DNA from: Xanthobacteraceae bacterium
GTDB lineage: Bacteria > Pseudomonadota > Alphaproteobacteria > Rhizobiales > Xanthobacteraceae
Length of the DNA: 14,631 nucleotides
NCBI GenBank assembly: GCA_030043285.1
Contig: JASHXZ010000392.1
Span: 1-14,631 of the forward strand
Reading direction: 5' to 3'
Shown here: piece after piece, positions 6,896-14,115 of the stretch
Position numbering within the stretch: position 1 is the stretch's first letter
Layout of the letters: each line of letters starts with the position of its first letter
Translations under genes and position numbers: made by a program
Notes under the pieces: model-generated
What the model saw: the letters and a program-made list of their open reading frames with translations, nothing else
Told to the model about the DNA's origin: nothing
The model's database searches: none

Positions 6896-7998
6896 GCCGG
6901 CGCCGTCAGAAGCTTGGGCAACCGGACCAGATTGTAAGCCGCCAGCGCCAGCGTGAAGGCGGCGTCTACCCGGTCTCGGCAGCGCAGCTTCACCTTGGCC
7001 AGGCCGGCAGAGCTTTTGATCCAGCCGAACACCTCTTCGATGCGCTTGCGGCAGCGTTGGCTGATCTCGTAGCCGATGTGTCGTGTGGTGCGACCGTCGA
7101 CTGCCGTCTTGCGGGGTATTCCTGTCTTGCGCACATGTCCGTCGATTGCGATGTGCGGCGTGACTAGCCGATCTCTCAAATCGTGCACGAACTGGGTGAC
7201 GTCATAGGCCTTGTCCGCACCGAGTGTGATCCGCCGCCGTCGGCGGCCTCGAGCGTCAATCAGGTCCAGCGCCGTCTCCCGCTCGGCCGTGCCCGTGGCC
7301 TGACTGACGGTGCCGCAAACCGCCAGGCCATGACGGTTCTCGATCAAGGCATGCCCCATATAGCAAAGCTTGGCCGGCTGTCCGTCCCCCTTCTTGTAGA
7401 GCCGGGCTTGCGGATCGGTCGTGCTGTGGTGCGTCTCGTTCGAACGCTTCTCCTTGTGGAAGTTGCGTTCGGCGTTGCGGCCCGGACCCTGGCTGTCGTT
7501 GTCGCTGCCGTCCTTCTTGCGGAAACTCTTGATCGAGGCCCACGCCTCGATCAGCGTACCATCGACCGAAAAGTGATCGCTCGACAGCAACCGCTTAACC
7601 TTAGGCTGCGCCAGCACCGCCGAAAGAAACTTCGCGGCTATCTCCGCTGCCAGGAGCCGATCACGGTTCTTGGAGAAGACGGAATGGTCCCAAACCGGAT
7701 CATCGATGCCGACACCGACAAACCAGCGGAACAGAAGATCGAACTCCAGCCGCTCCATCAGTTGGCGTTCCGAACGGATGCCATAAAACGCCTGCAGCAG
7801 CATCGCCCGCAAAAGCTTCTCCGGAGCGATCGATGGCCGTCCAAAGTCCGTATAAAGCTCGTCGAACACTTTCGATAGCTCGCTCAAAGCCGCGTTCGCT
7901 ATTCCCCGTATCGGGCGCAGCGGATGATCGCCTCGAACGCGCGCTTCCAGGTTCACATAGCTGAACAGCGATCCAGTCCGCTCGTCCGAACTGTGCAT
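6892..7998 (-). CDS. IS5-family DDE transposase
   Basis: 368 residues from ATG at 7998, which is preceded by GGGAGA at 8005-8010; a TTG at 8004 would add two residues. The N-terminal region (LFSYVNLEARVRGDHPLRPI, FYGIRSERQLMERLEFDLLF) is the DUF772-like helical domain of IS5 transposases. The catalytic core follows: first Asp in SVDGTLIEAW (about 146), second in LGADKAYD (about 262), and the Glu in RCRKRIEEVFGWIK (about 321-322), with the Y-x2-R-x3-E-x6-K-like spacing. A basic, Gln/Asn-rich insert lies between the first two. It cuts and joins the element's ends into CTAG-like targets. It is full length with no disrupted motif, and the passenger gene overlaps its stop by 4 bp. Confidence 0.95.
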   Translation of the reverse strand: MHSSDERTGSLFSYVNLEARVRGDHPLRPIRGIANAALSELSKVFDELYTDFGRPSIAPEKLLRAMLLQAFYGIRSERQLMERLEFDLLFRWFVGVGIDDPVWDHSVFSKNRDRLLAAEIAAKFLSAVLAQPKVKRLLSSDHFSVDGTLIEAWASIKSFRKKDGSDNDSQGPGRNAERNFHKEKRSNETHHSTTDPQARLYKKGDGQPAKLCYMGHALIENRHGLAVCGTVSQATGTAERETALDLIDARGRRRRRITLGADKAYDVTQFVHDLRDRLVTPHIAIDGHVRKTGIPRKTAVDGRTTRHIGYEISQRCRKRIEEVFGWIKSSAGLAKVKLRCRDRVDAAFTLALAAYNLVRLPKLLTAPA

Positions 7999-8056
7999 CC
8001 CCAATCTCCCGATTCGATATAAATCCAGAGAATCACTTCCAATCCCATCCCGCTAG

Positions 8057-8075
8057 AGACTTCTTCAACAGCCTG
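8057..8075. repeat. IS5 element terminal inverted repeat, transposase-promoter end
   Basis: The reverse complement of 6585-6603 with no mismatch; the next base inward differs. It sits upstream of the transposase gene and likely overlaps or adjoins its promoter. Confidence 0.92.
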
Positions 8076-8079
8076 CTAG
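8076..8079. repeat. CTAG target-site duplication, copy 2
   Basis: The matching CTAG at the other end of the element, followed by host sequence AGTCAG. Confidence 0.8.
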
Positions 8080-8203
8080 AGTCAGACTCGTCAGCAAGAT
8101 CCGGTCGCTAGATCGATCCGGTTCGCAAGGAACTTTACCCAAAAAGCGACTTGCCAAATTGTCGCAATTAGACCTTCGTTGTCCGCTGGGATTGGCATGC
8201 GCC

Positions 8204-8353
8204 ATGAGAGATTTCGAGCGGCGGCAAATCAGTTACGCGGCGCTGTGGTCGGTGATTTGCCTTGGGGGCGGATCCATAGCAATTGCGGTCCTGTATCTCG
8301 CAACGGGCAGCCAATCATTGGGCCAGTGGTTAGCCGCGCTCTGTAGTGGGTAG
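8204..8353 (+). CDS. Possible small single-helix membrane protein
   Basis: 49 codons from ATG at 8204 (MRDFERRQISYAALWSVICL), or 64 from a TTG at 8159. A charged N-terminus is followed by one hydrophobic helix (LWSVICLGGGSIAIAVLYLA) and a short tail ending LAALCSG. No strong ribosome binding site is seen and the family is not recognised. It lies just right of the IS5 element and divides it from the copper cluster. The regular helix argues weakly for a real gene; it could be a chance frame. Confidence 0.35.
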   Translation: MRDFERRQISYAALWSVICLGGGSIAIAVLYLATGSQSLGQWLAALCSG

Positions 8354-8547
8354 CTGTAACAAACCGCCTACCCGGCGGCGATTTGCTCTGATCTACTCCA
8401 CCCAGAGCCTAAATTCGGAGCCGGGGCACGCTTTGGGAACTCAGTGCGACCACGAATGCTACCTGTTAGAGCCGTAAGATGATCGGTCTGAGGCAATGCA
8501 TTCGCTCAAGGCTCTCCAGGAGTTAGGCTTCGTCGTTGGGTCGCGAT
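8354..8547. other. Spacer before the copper-related cluster
   Basis: No gene, clear terminator hairpin or regulatory palindrome that I can support. Confidence 0.3.
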
Positions 8548-8940
8548 CTACGGCTGGGCGATGTGCCAGGCGCCATTGAGGAAGCCGTCGCCGGTGATGT
8601 CGCCCGGCTTCTTGTCGTTTTTCCAATTGTAGAGTGGATGGCCTTTATAGGTCCACTGCTTGCTGCCGTCGTTGCGGGTAATCATGCCGTAGTCGCCCAT
8701 CGCCATCGAACCGGCTGCGACCTTCAAGGGCGGCCAATTACCCGCGCACGCGCCGTTGCAGGCCGACTTCCCGCCGGAGTCTTTGTCGAAGACATACAAC
8801 GTCATGCCGTGGTCGTTGGTAAGCACTTTGCCTTTGGCGCTATCGCCGATTTTAGTCGGCGCCATCGGCCCCATCTCCGCGTATGCCAAGGTCACGACTG
8901 TGGTTGCGGCGACGATCGCCAGCATGAATGATTTGCGCAT
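8548..8940 (-). CDS. COG4315 secreted-repeat family protein (periplasmic)
   Basis: 130 residues from ATG at 8940 after a strong AGGAGGA. Residues 1-21 are a Sec signal peptide with an A-Y-A cleavage site. The mature part holds the family's two repeats: GKVLTNDHGMTLYVFDKDSGGKSACNGACAGNWPPL (a conserved Cys pair before the NWPPL motif) and YGMITRNDGSKQWTYKGHPLYNWKNDKKPGDITGDG. The family is widespread, exported and of unknown activity; it often sits near redox, copper or electron-transfer genes, as here. It is divergent from the DUF2946-PCu(A)C-SCO genes with 101-119 bp between starts, so a shared regulatory region is possible. Confidence 0.9.
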   Translation of the reverse strand: MRKSFMLAIVAATTVVTLAYAEMGPMAPTKIGDSAKGKVLTNDHGMTLYVFDKDSGGKSACNGACAGNWPPLKVAAGSMAMGDYGMITRNDGSKQWTYKGHPLYNWKNDKKPGDITGDGFLNGAWHIAQP

Positions 8941-8944
8941 CTTG

Positions 8945-8951
8945 TCCTCCT
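8945..8951 (-). promoter_or_regulatory. Strong ribosome binding site of the secreted-repeat gene
   Basis: AGGAGGA on the minus strand, 4 nt before ATG at 8940. It is the best Shine-Dalgarno in the window, fixes this start, and suggests high expression. Confidence 0.8.
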
Positions 8952-9041
8952 GATCGGCTCGACTGCGGGTGCGGCAACACTGGGATAACCCCGACCTGCG
9001 CCAGCCTATTCCGGCGCCGATTTGGTCAGCGTATTCGTACT

Positions 9042-9057
9042 ATGCTATCGTTAGCAT
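9042..9057. promoter_or_regulatory. Inverted repeat at the start of the copper operon, possible operator
   Basis: ATGCTA-TCGT-TAGCAT is a perfect 6-bp inverted repeat just before ATG 9060 of the DUF2946 gene. It lies in the divergent region with the secreted-repeat gene, where a metal-responsive repressor or activator could act. The assignment is inference; the repeat itself is plain. Confidence 0.35.
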
Positions 9058-9059
9058 TA

Positions 9060-9473
9060 ATGAGAAGGCTGCAACAATTTATTCGCACGCGATCGAAAGG
9101 TGGCTTTCTGGCCGTCTGTGTCGCCTATTCGTTTGCCATCCAGGCGATGATGGCGAGCGTCGGGCTTGGCATGTCGGTAGGAGCGGCGTCCGACCAGGCC
9201 GGCTTTGTCCTCTGCAGCTTTGCTTCCGGTCAAACCGCCGATGCACGGGGCGGTCACCAGCATAAGCCAGCCCCGGCGCCGCGATGTCCGTTTTGTTTCG
9301 TTGCCGCGCAAAGTGCCGGTCATGTCGCGACCGCGGGCGAAGCTCCAGCGCTTCCCGCTCATGCTCCCATACCGATTGCTGCGATTTCGCACCCGATTGG
9401 CGATGGGACATTCGCCCCGCAATTCCCCTGTCGGCAGGGTGAGTCCCGCGCTCCTCCTTCTAGCTCCGTCTGA
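9060..9473 (+). CDS. DUF2946 family membrane-anchored protein, copper-associated
   Basis: 137 residues from ATG at 9060; an in-frame ATG at 9042 would add 6. A hydrophobic helix at about residues 16-40 is followed by a periplasmic domain with Cys52 (VLCSF), a His-rich stretch (GGHQHKP), and CPFC at 76-79 in RCPFCFVAAQSAGH, then an SRAPPSSS-type tail. This is the DUF2946 pattern, small Cys/His-rich proteins that repeatedly neighbour copper chaperones, SCO and TonB-type copper receptors. The Cys and His are suitable metal ligands, but no function is proven. Neither candidate start has a good ribosome binding site, so the start is uncertain. The PCu(A)C gene follows after 57 bp on the same strand. 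Confidence 0.8.
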   Translation: MRRLQQFIRTRSKGGFLAVCVAYSFAIQAMMASVGLGMSVGAASDQAGFVLCSFASGQTADARGGHQHKPAPAPRCPFCFVAAQSAGHVATAGEAPALPAHAPIPIAAISHPIGDGTFAPQFPCRQGESRAPPSSSV

Positions 9474-9530
9474 CGCTGAAACGTGCTTGGCCTCTGCCGA
9501 GCTTTAACTCATGCGCTTACGGAGATCATC

Positions 9531-10058
9531 ATGCGCACTTTCTCGAAATTCGCTTTCGCGGCGTTATTGATCGGCTTTGCCGTTCCCGCCCTCGCTCAAG
9601 GAACCGGCGACGCTCCCATTACCGTCGAACAACCGTGGGCCCGGGCCACGCCAGCCGGCGTGACGACCGGCGCCGTTTATATGACGCTTGCCAACAAAAC
9701 AGACACCGCCGATCGTCTCACCGCCGCGTCTTCGGATGTTGCCGGCAAGGCACAAGTTCACGAGATGGCGGTGGTCAACGGCATCATGCAAATGCGCGAG
9801 CTCCCTGATGGGTTGGCGATTCCGGCCGGTGGATCGATAACGCTCAAGCCTGGCGGCTACCACGTGATGCTGATCGGGTTAAAGAAACCGCTGATCGCAG
9901 GCCAGACCTTGCCGCTTATGCTGAGCTTCGCGAAAGCTGGAAATATCTCAATTACCGTTCCGATACAAGCCGTTGGGGCGACCCAAGGCAGTATGAGCGG
10001 AATGGGAGGGATGCAGGACAAGAAGCCGGGCGGCGTGGGCAACACGGAGATGAAATGA
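9531..10058 (+). CDS. Periplasmic copper chaperone PCu(A)C (DUF461)
   Basis: 175 residues from ATG at 9531, with GGAG about 7 nt upstream. Residues 1-22 are a signal peptide ending ALAQG. The mature protein has the PCu(A)C fold signatures: VEQPWARATPAG, GAVYMTLAN, and the Cu(I) ligand set H77-x-M79, M86/M88, and H111-x-M113 in PGGYHVMLIGLKKPL. The C-terminal tail is Met/Gly rich (GSMSGMGGMQ), a second possible copper site. Members deliver Cu(I) to the CuA centre of cytochrome c oxidase together with SCO proteins. The stop overlaps the SCO start by 4 bp (ATGA), fitting a joint role. Confidence 0.95.
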   Translation: MRTFSKFAFAALLIGFAVPALAQGTGDAPITVEQPWARATPAGVTTGAVYMTLANKTDTADRLTAASSDVAGKAQVHEMAVVNGIMQMRELPDGLAIPAGGSITLKPGGYHVMLIGLKKPLIAGQTLPLMLSFAKAGNISITVPIQAVGATQGSMSGMGGMQDKKPGGVGNTEMK

Positions 10059-10669
10059 TGCGCGCGCGGCAGTGGGTTATCACGGCCATCGCCGGCACCC
10101 TCGGCTTTGCCATGATGGCGCTCGTCCTCACACTCGCGATTGGGCAACGGCAAATTGCGCGGACGGGGGGTGTTGCCTCGATCGGCGGTCCGTTCACGCT
10201 GGTTGACGACAACGGCGCGACGGTGACCGACAAGACACTGTTCGGCAAGCCGTACGCGATGTACTTCGGCTACAGATATTGCCCGGACGTTTGCCCGACG
10301 ACGCTGTTCGACCTGACGCGCTGGATCAAGGCGCTGGGGCCTGATGCCGATAAGCTCAACTACGTGTTCGTAACGGTCGATCCCGAACGAGACACGCCGA
10401 AGCTGATGCACGAATACCTGGCATCCTTCGACAGGCGCATCCGCGGCTTCACCGGCACGCCGGCACAGATCGCGAAGATCGCGAAGGAGTATCGCATCTA
10501 CTACAAGAAAGTCCCGACCGGCAACGGCAATTATCTTATGAACCATTCGGCCATCATTTATCTGATGACAGCCGATGAGAAATTCGACACGATGATTCCC
10601 TATCAGGAGAAGGACTCCGTGGCACTCGCCAAGCTTAAAAATCTTGTGACGACAGCGCCATCGTCCTGA
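10055..10669 (+). CDS. senC: SCO1/SenC family copper chaperone for cytochrome oxidase
   Basis: 204 residues from ATG at 10055 (a second ATG follows at once). One membrane helix at about 9-30 anchors a periplasmic thioredoxin-fold domain. Copper/redox ligands are complete: C76 and C80 in YCPDVCPTTL, and H164 in LMNHSAIIYL. VFVTVDPERDTP is the usual SCO motif. SCO proteins insert copper into, or reduce the cysteines of, the CuA site of cytochrome c oxidase subunit II. Translational coupling to PCu(A)C and co-orientation with DUF2946 make a three-gene copper-delivery unit. No oxidase subunit lies in the window. Confidence 0.96.
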   Translation: MMRARQWVITAIAGTLGFAMMALVLTLAIGQRQIARTGGVASIGGPFTLVDDNGATVTDKTLFGKPYAMYFGYRYCPDVCPTTLFDLTRWIKALGPDADKLNYVFVTVDPERDTPKLMHEYLASFDRRIRGFTGTPAQIAKIAKEYRIYYKKVPTGNGNYLMNHSAIIYLMTADEKFDTMIPYQEKDSVALAKLKNLVTTAPSS

Positions 10670-10755
10670 TTGGCGTTGAACAGTGGCCGCACAAGCCCCC
10701 TGGTTCGAGATAGCCGACGATCTGCCGGCGATACGTGAATACCCCCGGTGGCGGA

Positions 10756-11956
10756 ATGACTCGAGCACACACTGTTTTGATCTCCGGTTTAGGGGTGGCC
10801 GGGCCGCCCCTCACCTTCTGGCTAAAGGCGGCTGAATTTCAGCCCATACTTATTGAGCATGCGCCGGCGCTCCGGAGCGGAGGCTACGTGGTCGATTTTT
10901 GGGGACTCGGCTACGATATAGCCGAGCGCATGGGGCTCGGCGACGAGTTCAACCGCATCGGCTACCACATCCGCGAGATGCGAATTGTCAATCAACATGG
11001 GAAACAGATTGCGGGCTTCGGAACGACTGTCTTTCCCGAATTAATTGGCGGGCGTTATGTGACGATCGCGCAACGCGTTATCGCGTCTTCTGATCAAAAA
11101 GCTCGCAGGCGACGCGGAAATTATTTTCGGAGACGAAATCCGGACCTTGCGAGAGTGGAATGATTGCGTCGATCTGGAGTTCGAGCAGGCAGGCAAGCGC
11201 AAGTTCGATCTGGTCGTGGGAGCGGACAGTCTGCATTCGAAAGTTCGTAGTCTGGTCTTTGGTCCGCACGATCGTTTCGAGAAGCGATTGGACTACATGG
11301 TCACCGCCTCCGAGACAACAGGTTATCGGCCCCGGGATGACGGCGTGTATGTGATGTTCAGCGATCCGGGCCGCATGGTGGGCCGGGTCACGTTGCGGGA
11401 TGATCTGACGCTGTTTCTATTCGTCTTCACTCTCGACGCTGTCGAGCTCGGAAGCCTTTCTGATCGTTCGGGGCATAAAGCGGTACTGCATGCGCGGTGT
11501 GGCGATAACGTGTGGGAGTGCCTGCGAACTCTCGATGCGTTGGAGCATACGAACGACCTTTACTTTGATCGAGTCAGCCAAGTCAGAATGCCGAAGTGGT
11601 CGAGAGGCCGGGTCGCACTTGTCGGCGATGCTGCCTACTGCGTATCCCTGATGGTGGGGCAAGGCTCGACACTGGTGATTACAGGTGCCTATGTGTTGGC
11701 CAGCGAGTTGAAAAAATCATCCGGGCGTCATATCGATGGCTTTGCCAATTACGAAAAGGTCTTGCGCGCGTTCATCGGCGTCAAGCAGCGAGGGGCCGAG
11801 CGCTTCGCTGGGGCCTTTGCGCCGAAGACCCGTTGGCGGTTATTTCTACGCAATCAAATCATCAATGTGGCAGCAATTCCGGGCTTCGCACGGATTACAT
11901 TCGGCTGAAGCGTTATCGACAACCTCCAGCTTCCTGAGTATTCGTGGAACGAGTTT
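10756..11956 (+). pseudogene. Frameshifted FAD-dependent monooxygenase (PheA/UbiH-like)
   Basis: From ATG at 10756 (preceded by GGCGGA; a GTG at 10735 is possible) the first frame holds the FAD-binding GLGVAGPPL of the Rossmann fold and runs to RYVTIAQR. Near 11081 the frame changes (one extra or two missing bases) and continues as SRLLIKKLAGDAEIIFGDEI, KFDLVVGADSLHSKVR (the DG-like motif) and RVALVGDAAYCVSLMVGQGS, the second FAD motif. An in-frame TGA at 11906-11908 interrupts RITFG; beyond it the same frame still reads SVIDNLQLPEYSWNEF, as in intact relatives, so this is a second lesion, plausibly CGA to TGA. The family hydroxylates aromatic or similar compounds with NAD(P)H; the substrate cannot be told. 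The frameshift alone could be a sequencing error, but together with the nonsense codon it suggests a pseudogene. Confidence 0.8.
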
Positions 11957-12048
11957 ATCGGCCTAGAGCCTGTCCCGCCCCATCAAGCTCGCCGCCATTC
12001 GCATTGCAACCTTGTCAATCTCCATTGAAATGAATTAACAAAGATAGA

Positions 12049-13041
12049 ATGAACACTAAGCGTTTCTCGCGGGTCGGACTCTTCCGGCTCTCGCTCCTTG
12101 CCATCGTCGTAGGCGTAGTGACCGGCTTCGGCGCGGTCGCCTTTCGTGCGCTGATCGGCCTGTTCCACAACCTTGCCTTCCTTAAGCTCTTCAGCTTCGC
12201 TTACGACGCCAGCGCCTTCACGCCACCGAGTCCGTGGGGCCCACTCGTTATTCTGGTCCCGGTCGTGGGAGGGCTTATCGTCACTTTCCTGATCGTCAAT
12301 TTCGCGCCGGAGGCGCGCGGCCACGGCGTGCCCGAGGTGATGGACGCGATCTACTACAACAACGGCCTGATCCGACCGGTGGTGGCGCTCATCAAGTCGC
12401 TCGCCTCGACGCTGTCGATCGGCACCGGCGCAGCGGTCGGCCGCGAAGGACCGATCATTCAGATCGGCGCCGCGCTCGGCTCAACGTTCGGTCAATTGAT
12501 CCAGATGGCGCCGTGGCAACGCATTACGCTGGTTGCCGCCGGCGCCGGCGCCGGGATCGCCGCGACCTTCAATACCCCGATCGGCGGCGTGATGTTCGCG
12601 ATCGAACTGTTGATGCCGGAATTGAGCGCGCGCACGTTCCTGCCGGTCGCGCTAGCCACCGGCGTAGCGACGTTTGTCGGCCGCATCTTCTTCGGCATCC
12701 ATCTGGCCTTCGCCATCCCGGCCACGCTGTTGACGTCGCAGCAGCCTGCCACGCTCGCGGCGGTGCTGTTGTTCGCGCTCCTCGGCGCGCTGATCGGAAT
12801 CGCCGGCACCGCGTTCATCCGCGGTCTCAGCCTCGCTGAGGTCGTCTTCGAGAAAATCAAAAATCCGTATCTGCGCAATATCGTCGGCATGCTGGTGCTC
12901 GGCGTTCAGGCGCTAAAACCGCTCGGGTTTTCACTTGTCCTCCTTGTACCCGACCGAAAGTTTCGCCAGTCTGGCCTCCTCCTCAGCAAGCAGCTTGGTA
13001 ATGGTCCGCCGCTTCGAGGGATCGCTCTCGGTTTTCAATAA
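12049..13041 (+). pseudogene. ClC-type chloride channel/transporter, 3'-truncated
   Basis: From ATG at 12049 the protein reads as a ClC family member: first helices with FGAVAFRALIGLFHNLAF, the GHGVPEV selectivity-filter segment, GTGAAVGREGPIIQIGAALG with the gating Glu of GREGP, then GAGAGIAATFNTPIGGVMFAIEL. Similarity runs to about 12904 (NIVGMLVLGV). From there to the stop at 13041 the frame is only the antisense of a small gene on the minus strand, so the last 45 or so residues are not ClC. The later filter segment (GxFxP) and the Tyr of the inner gate are missing, so the product should not work. Codon use up to the break is normal, indicating a recent deletion or recombination. The ribosome binding site is weak. 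Confidence 0.85.
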
Positions 13042-13095
13042 TTCGCGATAATGCTTGATATTGAGTTCGATAATCGTTCGTGCGGCGATGCTCAT
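12931..13095 (-). CDS. Small helical protein of unknown function
   Basis: 54 residues from ATG at 13095 (MSIAARTIIELNIKHYRELL); an upstream ATG at 13128 would give 65. It is rich in Lys, Glu and Leu (KTESDPSKRRTITKLLAEEE), predicting two short amphipathic helices. I recall very similar short hypothetical proteins from Bradyrhizobium-group genomes, but know no function. It lies divergent to the Crp/Fnr regulator, with the FNR-type box between them, so it may be under the same oxygen-linked control. Its 3' end overlaps the junction where the ClC gene is cut, on the opposite strand. Confidence 0.65.
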   Translation of the reverse strand: MSIAARTIIELNIKHYRELLKTESDPSKRRTITKLLAEEEARLAKLSVGYKEDK

Positions 13096-13182
13096 GGTCA
13101 GCCTCAGCAGCGGGCTGTTGGTGGCCATGCAAAGTTAATCATTCACCGGTTCAGACTGCCAAGGGGTCCCTTCCGGCAAAAG

Positions 13183-13198
13183 TTTGATCAGGATCAAA
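13183..13198. promoter_or_regulatory. Perfect FNR/FixK-type box (anaerobox)
   Basis: TTTGATCAGGATCAAA, containing TTGAT-N4-ATCAA, the consensus for FNR, FixK and FnrN. It is a full palindrome about 58 bp before the ATG of the Crp/Fnr gene and about 88 bp before that of the divergent small gene, close to the -41 placement typical of activation for a start near 13230. Control by low oxygen through a FixK- or FnrN-like protein is a strong inference. Confidence 0.8.
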
Positions 13199-13255
13199 GA
13201 TTCTGGAGATTTTTGCCGCAGAATTCTTTCACAGCTTCCAGCAAGGACGCTAAAG

Positions 13256-14023
13256 ATGTCGAAAACTCCGACCCCATCGGGTGGCTTTGGGCCCTCCATT
13301 CAGGCGCTCGATCCTTGGACTCCTTCGGCCGGGCGAATGCGCCAACTGTTGACCGATGATGAACGCGCTCGTCTAGCCGTCATGTCGACCATCGTCCGAT
13401 TCAAGAAGGGCGAGATCATTTACCAGGAGGGCGACCGCGCCGATGCGGTTTTCAACCTCAACTCTGGCATCGTGACGACCTATAGCAAAGCGCCACGCGG
13501 CCGTGAACACGTTGTGGCGTTTTTGCTTGCGGATGACCTTTTCGGCCTCTCTGCCGAGGGACTGTATACAAATTCGACAAGGGCTCTGACTGCCGTCACT
13601 GCCTACCGTTTGCCGGTGGCCGCATTACGAAGCCGCCTTACCAAGGACGCGGAGTTGGAGTTTCACATCATGTGCAAGCTGTGCCAGGAGCTGCGCCAGG
13701 CCCGGCACCACGCATTTTTGCTTAGCCAGAGAAGTGCCGTGACCAAGCTCGCGATGTTTTTGCAGCTGTTTGAACAACTCCAAATCGCCAAGGGCGAACC
13801 AGCGTCTGAAATCCATCTGCCAATGGACCGTTCGGACATTGGCGAATACACCGGGATCACGCTTGCCGCGGTCAGCAGGGGGTTTCGGACTCTGACCATT
13901 CGCGGAATCATCAAGGTCCGCGACCGGCATCATGTCCGAATCGTAGACCGTAGCGGCTTCGAAAAGATCACTGGCGACCCCCCACAATCGCCCACGCAAC
14001 TGGTCGAGGCTGGCCGCAATTGA
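13256..14023 (+). CDS. Crp/Fnr family transcription regulator
   Basis: 255 residues from ATG at 13256, with AAGGA about 10 nt upstream. Residues about 30-130 form a cyclic-nucleotide-like beta-roll (FKKGEIIYQEGDRADAVFNL, HVVAFLLADDLFGLSAEG), 130-160 the dimer helix, and 160-232 the winged helix-turn-helix (DRSDIGEYTGITLAAVSRGF). The N-terminal Cys cluster of FNR is absent, so it does not hold an FNR-type iron-sulfur cluster. C140 and C143 (MCKLCQ) lie in the dimer helix. In the recognition helix the Glu of the FNR/FixK E-x-x-S-R pattern is replaced by Ala (LAAVSR), so its DNA target may differ from the box in front of its own gene. It is likely controlled by an upstream oxygen-responsive regulator. 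Confidence 0.93.
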   Translation: MSKTPTPSGGFGPSIQALDPWTPSAGRMRQLLTDDERARLAVMSTIVRFKKGEIIYQEGDRADAVFNLNSGIVTTYSKAPRGREHVVAFLLADDLFGLSAEGLYTNSTRALTAVTAYRLPVAALRSRLTKDAELEFHIMCKLCQELRQARHHAFLLSQRSAVTKLAMFLQLFEQLQIAKGEPASEIHLPMDRSDIGEYTGITLAAVSRGFRTLTIRGIIKVRDRHHVRIVDRSGFEKITGDPPQSPTQLVEAGRN

Positions 14024-14115
14024 GCGTCGAGAATTTCCCGATGCCTGGCGAGACTCCAGGTGATGAAGCCATATCCGATGCGCGCAAACCTCCTTCGATC
14101 CAAATCGAAGCCCCA

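Larger units (their letters stand above)
6585..8075 (-). mobile_element. IS5-group insertion sequence with passenger gene
   Basis: About 1491 bp, bounded by perfect inverted repeats and flanked by CTAG on both sides. It holds a DDE transposase and a second small gene in the same direction. The 4-bp CTAG flank fits the YTAR target preference of the IS5 subgroup of the IS5 family. The repeats match perfectly and both genes are uninterrupted, so the element looks recent and probably active, unlike the IS1182 remnant further left. Confidence 0.9.

Noticed and set aside
7183..7878. Long plus-strand frame of 231 codons opposite the transposase
   Set aside because: It is antisense to the DDE transposase, whose motifs are unambiguous; the composition is that of a complement frame.
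10680..10755. Short open reading upstream of the monooxygenase (APWFEIADDLPAIREYPRW)
   Set aside because: Looks protein-like but is only about 25 codons, has no start, and cannot be assigned.
9857..10768. 303-codon minus-strand frame across the SCO gene
   Set aside because: It is a shadow of PCu(A)C and SCO, both of which have catalytic or metal ligands in place and coupled starts.
12234..12839. 201-codon plus-strand frame inside the ClC gene
   Set aside because: Arg/Asp-rich out-of-frame reading of a GC-rich membrane protein gene; no motifs.
12912..12931. AAAACC-loop-GGTTTT hairpin at the 3' end of the small minus-strand gene
   Set aside because: A 6-bp AT-rich stem, with no good U-tract following on the minus strand; possible terminator but too weak to call.
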